Below, one piece after another: positions 17,303 through 28,485 of a stretch of DNA of 64,000 nucleotides; the first letter of the stretch is position 1, and every line of letters begins with the position of its first letter. The notes beneath the pieces are model-generated. The model made no database searches. It was not told the origin of the DNA and saw only the letters and a list, made by a program, of their open reading frames with translations. Source of the stretch: Primulina eburnea (Eukaryota > Streptophyta > Magnoliopsida > Lamiales > Gesneriaceae); contig NC_133101.1 in NCBI RefSeq assembly GCF_022965805.1, forward strand, positions 8,531,069 to 8,595,068, given 5' to 3'. A program made the position numbers and the translations under genes.

Positions 17303-18154
17303 TTTTGTATGGGGTATTCCAATATGAGGGAAAAGCAAGAAGAAAATCAAAGAATAGAACTTTGTAGAGGCAAGTGTTGAACACTTTGTCCTTAAGAAGA
17401 ATTTGCCCTCACAATGTGCTAGAGTTCGTGGCAATCTTCTCCAAAGATACAACTACAACACTTGAATAATGAGCACTCAAATATTCAAGTTCTTTCACAA
17501 AGAAATGTATGAACTCTCTCTTGTTGAAGAAAGGAAGAAGGAGAATATGCTTATGCTTGTATATGTGTAAAAAAAGTGTTTTTGATTTTGAATAATCATT
17601 CATTTAATTATTTTCAAATGAAAAGACATGATCTTTTATTCATAGGGAGTGTCCCTTGGCCATTGTAACTGATCACAATCATCAAACAATGCCAAGGAGA
17701 TGAAAAAACATCAAAAAATTCGAAAAAATCCGAAGGTACGCGTCTGTGCGCGCACGCCTGCTCGCTGCTCGGCAGCGCTCGGCCGCGCCTGCCGAGAGCT
17801 CTCAGCAGGCGCGTGCGCGGGGCGGCGCGCAGACACGCGCGGACAGTGGCAGGCGCGTGCGCGCGGCCGCACGCACTGCCTCGGCAGGCGCGCGCGCGGC
17901 TGAGCGTATGCTCGCGCGGTCGCACGCAAGGCACTGTTCACCGAGCAATTTTTTTTTCCTTTTCAGTCCCTTACATGTTTCGACTACTCGATTTAAAATC
18001 TTTCAACATTTGATGAATTCGTTTCGAGTTTAATTCAGAACCACCGAACTTAATATTCGTTCATTAAGCTTCGTTCTCCGTTTCGAATTTTGCCAAATCA
18101 AACACATTGATTTATTTGCTTAATTTTCATTCATTAAGCACCAAAATTCCAACA
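17303..18154 (-). repeat. copia 5' LTR
   Basis: About 850 bp, aligned with the split 3' LTR. It carries the GC-rich hairpin cluster at 17735-17935. Its inner boundary is slightly uncertain because the first bases (TTTTTGTATGG) differ from the other LTR (TGTTGTATGG). Confidence 0.85.
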
Positions 18155-18159
18155 ATTTC

Positions 18160-18629
18160 CATAGGTACCTAGACGTGTATAAACATATCCTAAGCCTTGG
18201 TATCTGATGCGATCTTGGTGAAATGTGTGAGCTGGGTCGGATGCTCCACCAGATCAAATCAATAATGTTGTTCAGGAAAATGAGCAAAGTAGATGAATCT
18301 ATGAGCTATAACTTCCACCGTGACCTGCAGACAAAGAGATGAACTCGTGAGCTAAAGAATCCATCTTCCAGATTAACCTAGATTTAGGTTATTCATTTAG
18401 CATCCATGACCCGGGCTATCCCAAGAGTATCACCAGTATCGAACACCAAGAACATTGCGTTCATATCCAGGTATATCATGTAAAAGTCAAGCAAGCAAAT
18501 TAAATTTTGATCTAGTTAACCCAAATTTTTTAATAAATTATATGTTTTAACTACTAATTTTATAGATCAAATGTAAGAAAATGAGACATCATGTATATGT
18601 TCTTTATACAAAAACATGTTACATGTCAT
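18160..18629. other. non-genic spacer
   Basis: Unique-looking sequence between the copia element and the small inverted-repeat element. No gene is recognised. Confidence 0.45.
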
Positions 18630-18939
18630 CAGGGGCGGATTTAGTGTAGGGCGAACGGGGGCCACGGCCCCCCAAAAAAATTTTAAAAAAAATTTTAGCG
18701 ACGGTTGTTGCAAAAACCGTCGCCATATAGCGACGATTATTGAGAAAACCGTCGCAACATAAACTAAGCGGCCCCCCCAAAAAATTTTAAAAATTTTTTA
18801 GCGACGGGTGTAGCTAAAACCCTCGCAAATTTTGCGACGGTTTCTTAAAACGTCGCCATATAGCGACGGTTTTGTGAAAAATCCGTCGCAAAATAAATTA
18901 AATGGCCCCCCCAGTGTCCACATCCTAGATCCGCCCCTG
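18630..18939. mobile_element. MITE-like element with GCGACGG hairpins
   Basis: The ends CAGGGGCGGATTTAG and (inverted) CAGGGGCGGATCTAG form 15-bp terminal inverted repeats with one mismatch. The 310-bp interior is two tandem halves (about 18665-18767 and 18770-18905), each starting with a C-run, then A/T tracts, then AGCGACGG...CCGTCGC hairpins. At least four such hairpins are present. I could not find a clean target duplication. The termini are hAT-like, but without a duplication the superfamily stays open. It has no coding capacity. Confidence 0.72.
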
Positions 18940-20669
18940 CTGATATCATGCATGGACAAATCGAAACCTTCCTATCTATGTACTTAATGTAGTATTCATG
19001 TGTACATGTAACTAATTTACTATTCGGACATATAATTTAGTATATATACTGATGTATAATAAATTTAAAAACTATATAATTTTAATCTTAACATATAACT
19101 GCTAATTAACATGAAAATACATGCATGTATCATGTAGTACACTACTAATATATACCCTAGTCGATCTTCAGATTTGCTCAGAAAATGTACCTTAATCATG
19201 ATGTAAAGTACCATATATATAAATTCTTCTTTCGATTTCACGTTTTGGAGCAATATATATAAATTCTTTGAAATTTAAGCATCAGCCAGGCCCACCGAAA
19301 ACCACCATCTGGAGGGGCAACACGTTTCGGGAAATTCCCAAACCAACGTGGATTTGAAGGTTAGGCCAGCCAACCCTCGAAAAATAAAAAAAAATATAGA
19401 AAATATTTTCACTTAATTGAATTTATAATTTCATAAATAAACATTTTTATAGGAATCTCAATAAAATTTATAATTCTTTATTTCACACTTGTACGTAGTA
19501 ACCAAAGCAATTGACACCAATTTTTTTTTTTAATAATTTTCACTTAAAAATACATATATCACCAAAATACAAAATTCAAAAAAAAAATTATCTTCTCACC
19601 CTGCGGGCCAACCCGAGCTCTCGTGGACCCGCAACTTGAACAACCATCCCATTTTGGCCTGCTTTTAAATAAGTTGATAAAATTTTAACTCAACTTACTT
19701 AAATTGTTTGGCGGACGAGCCAATCCGATGGATCCAATCCAAATTAGCTGTTCTTCATAAACCTCACACATGTAAATTTTCTTGAAAAATAATTAATGTA
19801 ATATTTTAAGTTGTTTTGTTTTGTGTTTTTATATTCTGTCAAAGTTAGGTCTAAAATCTTAATTGATCATGTAACTTTGTGTTTTTTTCTTTTAGTTTTT
19901 AACCTATTTCATCGGTGTGTTAATATGGTGCTGGAGATTCAACAATTTTTCGATACTACGATAAAAATTTTCGGTTAATATGGTGCTCAACAATTTTTCG
20001 AAACTACAATAAAATTTTTCGGTGCCACGCAGCATTTTCGAGTACTACATCAACACTCCAACGAAATACGACTAAAATCCAAAAAAAAATCAAAATTACA
20101 AAACTAATTGGATCCAAATTTAATAAATTAGTGGAGGAAAATAGAATACATTACTTACAAAAGAATTTGGTAAATTTTCCTCATCTTTTTATGGTTTCAT
20201 TTTAACAGTACATATAAAACATATTTGTATGCATATTCTCACATCATATATATAATCAATAGAATGTAATAAATCTCAACTCACTTAATATAATTTCACA
20301 CACACACATACATATATATATTTATATATATATATCTATGTATTTTTATATATATGTGTGTGTGAAACACCACTTCCCCAAATTCAACGGTTCGCATACA
20401 AAACATATCCATATGAAAAACAAAGCTACCATTACTGCTCATTTCTGAAACACTATTGATGTCGATAGTTTGGTCCTTTTCAGATCACCTTAAATTACTT
20501 TTTTTCAACTACTTCTCCAAACAATATTTCATGGCTTTTGTTTAATTTTCTTGATATATATCTCCACCTGCAAATTAAACCCCATCATTCTTTTCAATAC
20601 TAATCCGTCCACCTGTTCTTGGTTTTCTAACCCTTTTTTTTTGTCTTCTTGAAACTCAAGCTTCAGAAG
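18940..20669. other. SPCH upstream region
   Basis: About 1.7 kb of AT-rich noncoding DNA before the SPCH start codon. It includes CA/TA microsatellite stretches at about 20290-20365. No TATA box or transcription start was assigned with confidence. Confidence 0.5.
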
Positions 20670-23274
20670 ATGGATGGTGAGAGTAATTTATCCGATTTCT
20701 TCGGAGAATCCGAGTTCTGTGAAGCTCATAATGTCTGCAACGCCACCTCCCCGGATGATATTTTCAGCATTCTTGAGGCTTTGGACAGTGGTTCCGATCA
20801 TCAAACGGATCTTTCAGCCTTAAACAACGGTGGAGAAGATAGTAAAGAAAGCTTCGAGTTTCAAACAGTTTCTGCAGGCTATTCTCCTTCTTTAAGTAGT
20901 TTTTGGGAATCCGAGGCCGAGGCCGAAGCTGTGGCTGCGTCTCCGAAGCCGAAGAGACAAAAGATGAATGCTGCAACAACATCTTCTAATTGTGGAGAAG
21001 GGCAGCAGAGAATATCACACATTACTGTGGAAAGGAACCGTAGGAAGCAAATGAATGAGCATCTCTCCGTGCTTCGGTCTCTGATGCCTTGCTTTTATGT
21101 CAAAGGGGTACGCATACCATTTTACTCTCTCTCTCTCTCTCTCTCAATTATATTTAGTATTACATCTTTGTAAATGTACCATGCATATTGTAATAGAAGT
21201 TTTGCGACAAGTATTTTTCGTAGACTAAAACTAGGTTTTTCTGGCAGATTAAAGAGATTACTACTTCGAAATAATGCATGTTTCCCCTGAACTCCCGAAA
21301 ATTGTTAGTTGGTATAATCAAGCTGATTAGTATATTTTCTGATGATCAGGGACAACTTTCAGAAATCGTCTCTTTAAAATTGACTGTCTCAATTCCTTCC
21401 TTTCGATAAATTAAAATAGATGATGCATAAGTGTGAGGAAATTACAATTTCAGTGTATAACTTGCCAAAGTTTAGTTTTGCGTAGTAATATGAAGCTTTT
21501 TTGTTTTGGTCTTTTTTATGTCTGAAACTACTAAAAATCTATGGAATATGATTTATTTGGCAAGATTTTTTCTATGTGACACATGTGACAAAAATTAAAC
21601 TCATATTAAAATTAATACGACAAAAAATAAAAGAAAAAATAGAGCAAAGCGACTCTCAAAACTTCAAAATTGGAGGAAATTTATTTTTGTTTCCATTTAT
21701 TTTTATTTATGTATATTTTAATGTGTGTAATATAAGTTTTATTTTTGTTACATGAGTCACCTTGGAGATTATCAGTGTCAAATAAACAATATTTGGTTAT
21801 GAGATTTAGGGAACAAGGTTTTGAACCTTTTAACAAGGGTTATATTTGTGTTAGGGTGACCAAGCTTCGATAATTGGAGGAGTGGTGAATTATATCAACG
21901 AGTTACAACAAGTTCTCCGTTCCCTTGAAGCCAAGAAGCAAAGAAAAGCCTACAACGAAGTGTTGAGCCCGAGACCCTCGCCCTTAAGCCCACGAAAACC
22001 ACCATTGAGCCCGAGATTAGGCCTCCCTATAAGCCCGAGGACCCCTCAATCAAGCAGCCCGTACATGTCTTTGCTGCACAGTAGCCAAACATACTATCTC
22101 AACTCACCGTCTCTTCCAAGCCCCGTGGACCGATCTCCATGTAATTCGTCGACTTCATCGATCAACGACAGTGTTAATGAACTCGTGGCAAGTTCAAAGT
22201 CAGCTGTAGCTGAAGTTGAGGTGAAGTTCTCCGGCCCCAACCTGTTGCTTAGTACGATGTCCCTTCATATCCCGGGCCAGGTGGTGAAGATCGTATCGGC
22301 CCTGGAGGAACTTGCACTGGAAATCCTCAAAGTGAGCATCAGCACAGTCGATGAAACAATGCTGAATTCTTTCACCATTAAGGTACCTAAAATCATTTAA
22401 AGCTGAAGTTTATTAAATATTAATAATGTCAAAAGTTTGAAAATAATACAGTACGGTTATATTAATATTAATTAGTGTTCCTTAAAATATATTTGGTTTT
22501 TAAAATGGCACTTGAAATAAAATGAAAGAGTAGTTGGTTTTCAGTCCAATATATATAAAATGCATATATCTTAATTTGTCTGGACGTTCGACTCAAGAAT
22601 TGAGAAATAGACATGACAAGTTCGAAACGGTCAGCAAATTTTCTGACACCAAAATTAAATGAAACATAATAAACACTTCCCACAAGTGTGTGTCGAATTT
22701 TAAAATTAATTCCATTTTTGAAAAATATTTACTGTCTTCTGTACTGTTAAATTTGAATAGTAGGTTTTTAACTTAAAATTACAATTTTGGTTTTATATAA
22801 GATATTTTACGATTTTGATTATTTATATTATCAAGTTTTAATATTAATTATGTATCTTTTGATTTTTGATAATTTATTCATTTTTTATCGTGAATATTGA
22901 TGTAACTCTTTTTTACTACAGCGCTGTAATGGTGCCACATCGAAAAATATCGGAAACATGTGTTGCATGGATTATTAATTTTTTTTAGGGTATGATAAGA
23001 ATTTCTAGTGTTTGGTTTTATTTTAAGGATCTTTAAAAAAAATTAACTAAGATTATGCTTTATGCATTTTTTTATGCTTTTTAAAAGTAACGATATTTTT
23101 TGGACTTTAGGGGAATTTTGGAAAAATAAAAATTAGTGATATATATCTTGAGTATTTAATTTTTTTTATGGCTAACAATTGCATAATTTGTTCCTTATTG
23201 ATTTATAGATTGGAATTGAATGCCAACTTAGTGCAGAAGAATTGGCTCATCAAATTCAACAGACTTTCTGCTAA
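20670..23274 (+). CDS. SPCH: SPEECHLESS bHLH transcription factor, 3 exons
   Basis: Exons 20670-21107, 21855-22382 and 23209-23274 encode 343 residues. Introns have GT-AG borders and all joins are in phase 0. The protein has an acidic N-terminus, then a bHLH (about residues 113-168) whose basic region HITVERNRRKQMNEHL carries the His-Glu-Arg pattern for E-box binding (H117, E121, R125). The second half begins GDQASIIGGVV. A Ser/Thr-Pro-rich stretch follows (about 178-240, with LSPRKPPLSPR and many SP/TP sites). This matches the MAPK target domain that is particular to SPCH among its paralogues MUTE and FAMA. The C-terminal domain ends AHQIQQTFC. The known role is to initiate asymmetric division in the stomatal lineage, with an ICE1/SCRM-type bHLH partner in the nucleus, and with stability lowered by MAPK phosphorylation. 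Length is close to the Arabidopsis protein. The loop reads YVKGGDQ where YVKRGDQ is usual. A CT microsatellite sits just inside intron 1. Confidence 0.95.
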
Positions 23275-24918
23275 TTTCGATTTATCGTCGATCGAGTTTT
23301 CGAGCCCGAGCTAATTTTTCTATTGAAAATGCTTCAATAATACGATATTTAGAAATATAGTCGAGTGGTAAAATCTAGCTTGGAAATTTATTGGTGGAAG
23401 TTAATATTATTTAAATTTTTTTAATATTTTTATTTGCAATAAAGCAATGTGGGGATGTATTAGTTAACCATAATTGCTGGTTAGTGATTAATTAGTCAGT
23501 ACATGTAATGATTTCTCTTTGAATTAACATCTTCTATTCGCATTGAAGATATTGAAAAAATTATTTTTTTCTATTTTAAAGAGATTCTACTCTGGAGTTA
23601 ATATATGATAATAGTTTGAATGTTATAATTTCTCGCAGAATACTTTGGCAGTTATGTAAATTAGCCTTTTATGGTAAATTTTTGAATTGTTTATTTTTAT
23701 TTTGAGGTAATCACTCTTTATGAGATTAAAAACCCTCAGCAACCAATAGGGAAGATTGCATTTTTTGTTGTCCGTTTGTCTATTTATTATTTTGATTATT
23801 TATGTTATCATATTTCAGTCTTAGTTAATTATATTTATTTTTCTGCCAATTTTAGTAATTTTTCCAATGTGGCACCAATGCGATGTTGATGTGACATTAA
23901 CATGTATAACTGGATCACATTCTCGATGAAAAATAATTAAATTGTCAAAACATAAGAAGAACAAACGTGGAAAATGATAATGAAATTTGAACCTACAACA
24001 TATATTAAGGTTACAAACACTATTAATGGTTAAAAAACATGAAATGCTTTTAAACCCCCCAAATAACAAAATATAATTATTCTTTGTACACTAGCTCGTG
24101 AATAATATTTGAGTTTGGTCAAGTAAGTTTTCACATATATATTGCCGCTTTGAAAAACACTAAGTTTTTGATTGTTTGAGTTTTGATCAATTATTTACTT
24201 TACATAACCAACTATAACCATAAACTATGATCAAAATACATTACATTGATACTATTCATCCCATGTTTAATATGGGACCGGTATTCTCGATCAATTTATT
24301 TCACCCATTTTTAAAGTATTATTTTGAATAATTGAGTTAATTTATAAAAAAAATTTACAATAATATCAAATTATATACCATGAAAATAGATTTGAAAGTT
24401 TAGTTTGAGTAATAATTTTGAAAAGACAATAATTTAAACAATTATAAGATTTATAACTTTAACCTTAAAAATAGTTGAAGAATTATTGGAGCTTCATTTT
24501 GAGGTCAAGGAAAAATCAATTACTTTTTTTCTTAAAATAAATATAAAAATGCTAAGAAATGCCAAAAATCTAATAAATTTATGACCTAAAATAATATTAT
24601 ATCAATATTGTTGAGCTCGACCAAGCCTTTGGATATAAGTGTATATCCAATATATAATTCATATATAATTTTATATGTGGGTTCTAACACTAATCGAATA
24701 TTTTCCATTTCAGATAACATTAAAATGGCAAAAAATTAAATATGTCATATAATTATTAACTATTATTCACATCAATAAGAAGCTTATTTCAAGATTTTTA
24801 CACTACTTTATTATAATATAGTCCACAAGTGAGAATCAAATATATAATGAAAATCAAGGGAAGTAACTCGAATTTTCAAAGCCAAAACTCATCCTAGTTT
24901 CCAGGACAAACTATCAAA
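23275..24918. other. intergenic region SPCH-WRKY
   Basis: AT-rich sequence holding the 3' flanks of two convergent genes. No further gene or transposon was recognised. Confidence 0.5.
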
Positions 24919-26559
24919 TCAAGATTCCCCGTCTTGAGTTGGGGGCTTCGCCGCAGGCTCGATATCTTGCGAATTATTATTTAACCCTTCATAACCATTG
25001 AAATAATTTAATTCCTGAGCCGTGGGATACATGAAATCCAGTAAATAATCCTCACTCAAAATTTGGTCATCGGAAAAAATGGGATTATTTTCGGGATTGA
25101 AGTTTGATGATGACGGGATGTTGTATTGTTTATCATGGCTACTGTCTATAATCTTAAGGCTTGTTTGGATGTTGAGAACTGGTTCTTGTTGGGATTGGTT
25201 ATTTTGATTTTCGTGGGATAAAGGTGTATTTAGTTCATTTTGAGGTTGGATGATTGGGATTGGGGGATTATTATGGCACGTGTGGTGTCCTTTGTATGCG
25301 ACTTCATATACTGTAGGATCTTCATCTGATCTTTGTACTTGTTTTCTAGCCAAACAGCCTTTCCCGTGCGTGCACCTATAATATTCCCTGAAAACATACA
25401 CATACATCATATTGTCTAAATTTCTGTAGTGTTGTGATTTTTTTGACTACTTTTGAGTTGTAAGATAAGTTTGTTACAATCAGATCTTGAAACCGAGATC
25501 TCGTCTCAAAATTGAGAGTTGAGATCTTGTGACAGATAGATTATAAGGCACCATCGACAATGTTATTCGACATTTTGCCGAATCAGTGAAGTTGAAATGA
25601 TCATAACTTCACTATACATTTGAGGATGGACAAATGTGTTAGCAAGTTGTGACACTTGCTAATATATTTTTAAAATGTACATTTTAGGGGTGAGTTTGAG
25701 TTTTAGCAAGGTCCAAACATGTTGTATATATGAGTGGAATGTGTATGTCATGCCTCCATATCAAGTGGAATACATACACATATACATACATATACACACA
25801 TACCTAGGATATGTTGATCGTAGGATGTCTTTCTGGCCGTATTTTCTCCAGCTGTGCCCATCATCAAGCTGTGCCTCGTTTCCTTTCTCTCCAAGCACGA
25901 CTACTTTTTGTGTCCACCCTGGCACTCTTTTTTCCCCACTGAAAATTTATACAAAACGTATCATATTAAATCTGTAACATATCACATCTCATTCTAACTT
26001 TCCCATATCCTCAAATTCTTTTCTAAAACATTTTTCTCTCACTGTCGATAAGTTTAAATTACAAGTCAAATCAGATCAGAACAAACTCAAACCTGATTAA
26101 AAACTCCAGGTGATCAGAGAGTAATTCGATCCAGATTTTGATTTATATGAGGTAGAAATGCAATTTTCGACAATTGGACATTGCGTATAACTTTGGTATG
26201 TAAAATGTGGAGGCATCGAAATATACAAGAAAGTACCTTTTTTTTAACCTTATCCAACAAGCCTGATCTTCTGGATCCGAATGATTGCTGTGGGGGCTTC
26301 CGGTGAGTGGCGGGCCTGGTGAATCAGACGTTTTTACCACCATTGCCCCACCGCTAGCGCCGCCACTGGTACCTCCATATTCGATCACCGACAGCGCGCG
26401 ATCGTAGGTGTTCAAGATTTCATTCAGCAGATGCACGTGAGTTTCCTGTGAAGAAGACTGCGCGTTCAGAAGCAGTTGTAGTTGCTTAGCCAGCTCTCCC
26501 CCACGTGTTAGCTCGTTTTCGAGATTTTTCAGGGCCGCATCTGATGGAAATCTCTCCAT
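24919..26559 (-). CDS. WRKY transcription factor, group III, 3 exons
   Basis: Minus-strand exons are 26559-26237 (a donor at 26249 is also in phase), 25938-25804 and 25387-24919, giving about 308 residues. The N-terminus (LENELTRGGELAKQLQLLL) is the helical region typical of the WRKY41/53 type. Exon 2 holds LDDGHSWRKYGQKDIL, with the DNA-contacting WRKYGQK heptad at about residue 138. Exon 3 holds the zinc site. The last pair is H-T-C, as in group III (C2HC). The tail is Asn/Gln-rich with acidic patches, as in activators. Group III factors bind W-boxes and act in defence and senescence. One oddity: the first zinc pair reads CTHGKGC, spacing C-X5-C, where group III normally has C-X7-C. The splice junction supplying REYYRC is in phase and the motif is otherwise intact. 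Confidence 0.92.
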
Positions 26560-26593
26560 TTTGTAAGAACAATTAAATGATATGAAAAAAAAG

Positions 26594-26594
<1 letters not shown>

Positions 26595-26656
<62 letters not shown>
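26595..26656. repeat. (TA)n microsatellite in WRKY leader/promoter
   Basis: About 31 TA dinucleotides start 36 bp upstream of the WRKY start codon. They lie in the 5' leader or core promoter. Confidence 0.95.
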
Positions 26657-26659
<3 letters not shown>

Positions 26660-26744
26660 TGTCGTTGTACATGGGAACTCGGCTTGGTTTGAATGAGAAA
26701 CCACAGGGGATGACACGAGGAGGAGAAGAAGAAAAGAATGAAAT

Positions 26745-26750
26745 TTGACT
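26745..26750 (+). promoter_or_regulatory. candidate W-box
   Basis: TTGACT lies about 190 bp upstream of the WRKY start codon. It matches the TTGACY element bound by WRKY proteins, and auto- or cross-regulation is common in this family. A single hexamer is weak evidence. Confidence 0.35.
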
Positions 26751-28005
26751 GAGTTAAATAGAAATAAGAATTGGGTTTGAAGCAATTTACTCGGTAGCAG
26801 TGACCATTCAACGCATCGCTACGTGTCAACACAATCTGAGTCGCACTTCGGACAATATACAATTCATAAATTATGTTTCTGAAAAAAGAGAGTAAATTAT
26901 CAATTTTATTCATGTTTTTGTTTACAAGAAATGTAATAAAGTTTCACCACTTATTTTTTCAAAAAATGAAAATGAAACGCGTTATGTTCACAAATACTTG
27001 CTCGAAAATACAGGATTCACAACTGGTTTGGAGTAGAAAGATCTTTTAGATTAGTTTTAATCTGATCAAGAACATTAACTAAAAACAAATAGCAGTGACA
27101 TGCGATATCAGACACACGAAATTAAATCGTAATAAAAAAATATTTATTAATATATTGTAATGATATTTTTTAGCTTATTTAGGTGAAAATACAGTTTTGA
27201 CATATAAATACCATGTTTTTTTGTCATGTTTATTTTCTTAGTCCAATAACTTATATTTTTTTATTTTAGCCTTTTTATTTCGTAATAACAACATAACATC
27301 AAACACGCCAGTATTTTTTGATAACACATCATCATTTTCAGGTGTTACATTATTGCCCCGATAAAAAAAAATCAAATCGAAAAGAACAACGATGCCTTTT
27401 TTATTGAATATTTCATAAAAGAACAACGATGCCTTTTTTAAAAAAAACAAATAGCTAGTATATGACGCCAATAATAATATAATAATTTTAAAAAAAATAA
27501 TAATATATAGATTTGAATAAATTATATAATTAAAGATGACCAAACATATATTGGTTGAAAGATCGTTGACAAATGAACTATGGTGGAAAGTATTGCTTGA
27601 AAAAACGGATAAAATATGGAGGGAATTGAATAATAAATTAAATAAAACGAAAAATGGGATCCAACTAAATAAATTAATTAATTTATTCAATAAATAAATT
27701 ATTTTAATAAAATAAATTCCACTTCCAACCACGAAGCGTCGTCTGTGTACTGACGAGCATAGTTTAGACATGTTTAAGCATGAAAGTATATTATAATATA
27801 AAATAATATATAGTTTGAATATATTATATGAATAAATAAATAGTGTGTGAATTTATGCATTTACACTGACGCTAGTGGCTTAAACAAATATTAAGTATCC
27901 CCAAGTCCAAATTACCGCGTTTTAACTTTTCAACCGAAGAGGAATACTTTTGAATAATGATCATTTATATTAGTATCGTAACTCTCATATGATGCTAGTT
28001 TAGAG
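26751..28005. other. intergenic, AT-rich
   Basis: No gene is seen. A long open frame at 27238-27771 is a low-complexity Phe/Ile/Leu-rich translation of AT-rich DNA and is not supported as coding. A short direct repeat (GAACAACGATGCCTTTTTT) occurs at about 27384 and 27421. Confidence 0.5.
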
Positions 28006-28009
28006 TTCG

Positions 28010-28480
28010 AGTTCGATATTCGATTTATTTGCATTGCTAATTATGTTATTCGAACTCGCATATACGTCGTAGATACAATATCATCATATAACTATTCTTA
28101 ACTAGAGTTATATTGATTATGTAAAGTTAAAGGATAATATAACGGATTCACTAACCAAAAGATTAAAAGAGAGTTAGTTTCGAAATCGTCAAGAGAATGA
28201 TGCTTAAGCCTATAGAATAAATTAATGCGAAGAAAACTCAACCTACGCTGATTAGAGAACCCAAGAACTAGGTTCAATTGAACAACCTAATCACACTGAT
28301 TTGGTGGATCACTGTAGGGATTATCCATAACCCATTTCTATTATAGAACAGTGAGTGTTGAGGATAAACATACGACTATTAATGATTTTTTATATGAAAT
28401 ATAAAATCACCTATGCGAAAGAGAAGTAGGACGGCTTCAAATGAATTGTTAGGCTCAATTCTAGACTCTCTCGCAGTACC
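28010..28480 (+). pseudogene. copia fossil, RNase H end and 3' UTR
   Basis: The plus-strand translation shows SHIRRRYNIII, a stop, then after a frameshift YIDYVKLKDNIT, DSLTKRLKRELVSKSSRE and a stop. This aligns with the C-terminal RNase H region of copia polyproteins (compare [14 protein letters not shown] and [15 protein letters not shown] in the copia element of this window). The copia 3' untranslated region follows and resumes beyond the inserted gypsy element, at about 33821-33940. Confidence 0.75.
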
Positions 28481-28485
28481 AGACT

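Larger units (their letters stand above)
10662..18154 (-). mobile_element. Ty1/copia retrotransposon, decayed, with nested solo LTR
   Basis: The element reads on the minus strand. Both LTRs have the TGTTGGAATTTTGGTGC start (inverted at 12776-12792 and 18138-18154). The outer end at 10662 is TGTTGTATGGGG, giving TGTTG...CAACA termini. ATTTC flanks both sides (10657-10661 and 18155-18159). The 5' LTR is about 17303-18154. The 3' LTR is 10662-12792 but is split by a 1290-bp solo LTR. A purine run (inverted CCCCCAC at 12795-12801) precedes the 3' LTR. No canonical TGGTATCAGAGC primer site was found next to the 5' LTR. The internal order gag, protease, integrase, reverse transcriptase, RNase H defines copia. 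Multiple stops and frameshifts make it non-autonomous. Confidence 0.92.

Noticed and set aside
17614..18033. Overlapping Arg/Ala-rich frames
   Set aside because: Same composition artefact in the other copia LTR.
26560..26913. Upstream extension of the WRKY frame with an Ile-Tyr run
   Set aside because: The extension is translation of the (TA)n microsatellite and leader. The family start MERFPSD at 26559 is better supported.
27238..27771. 177-codon open frame
   Set aside because: Translation is Phe/Ile/Leu low-complexity from AT-rich DNA, with no domain or codon bias.
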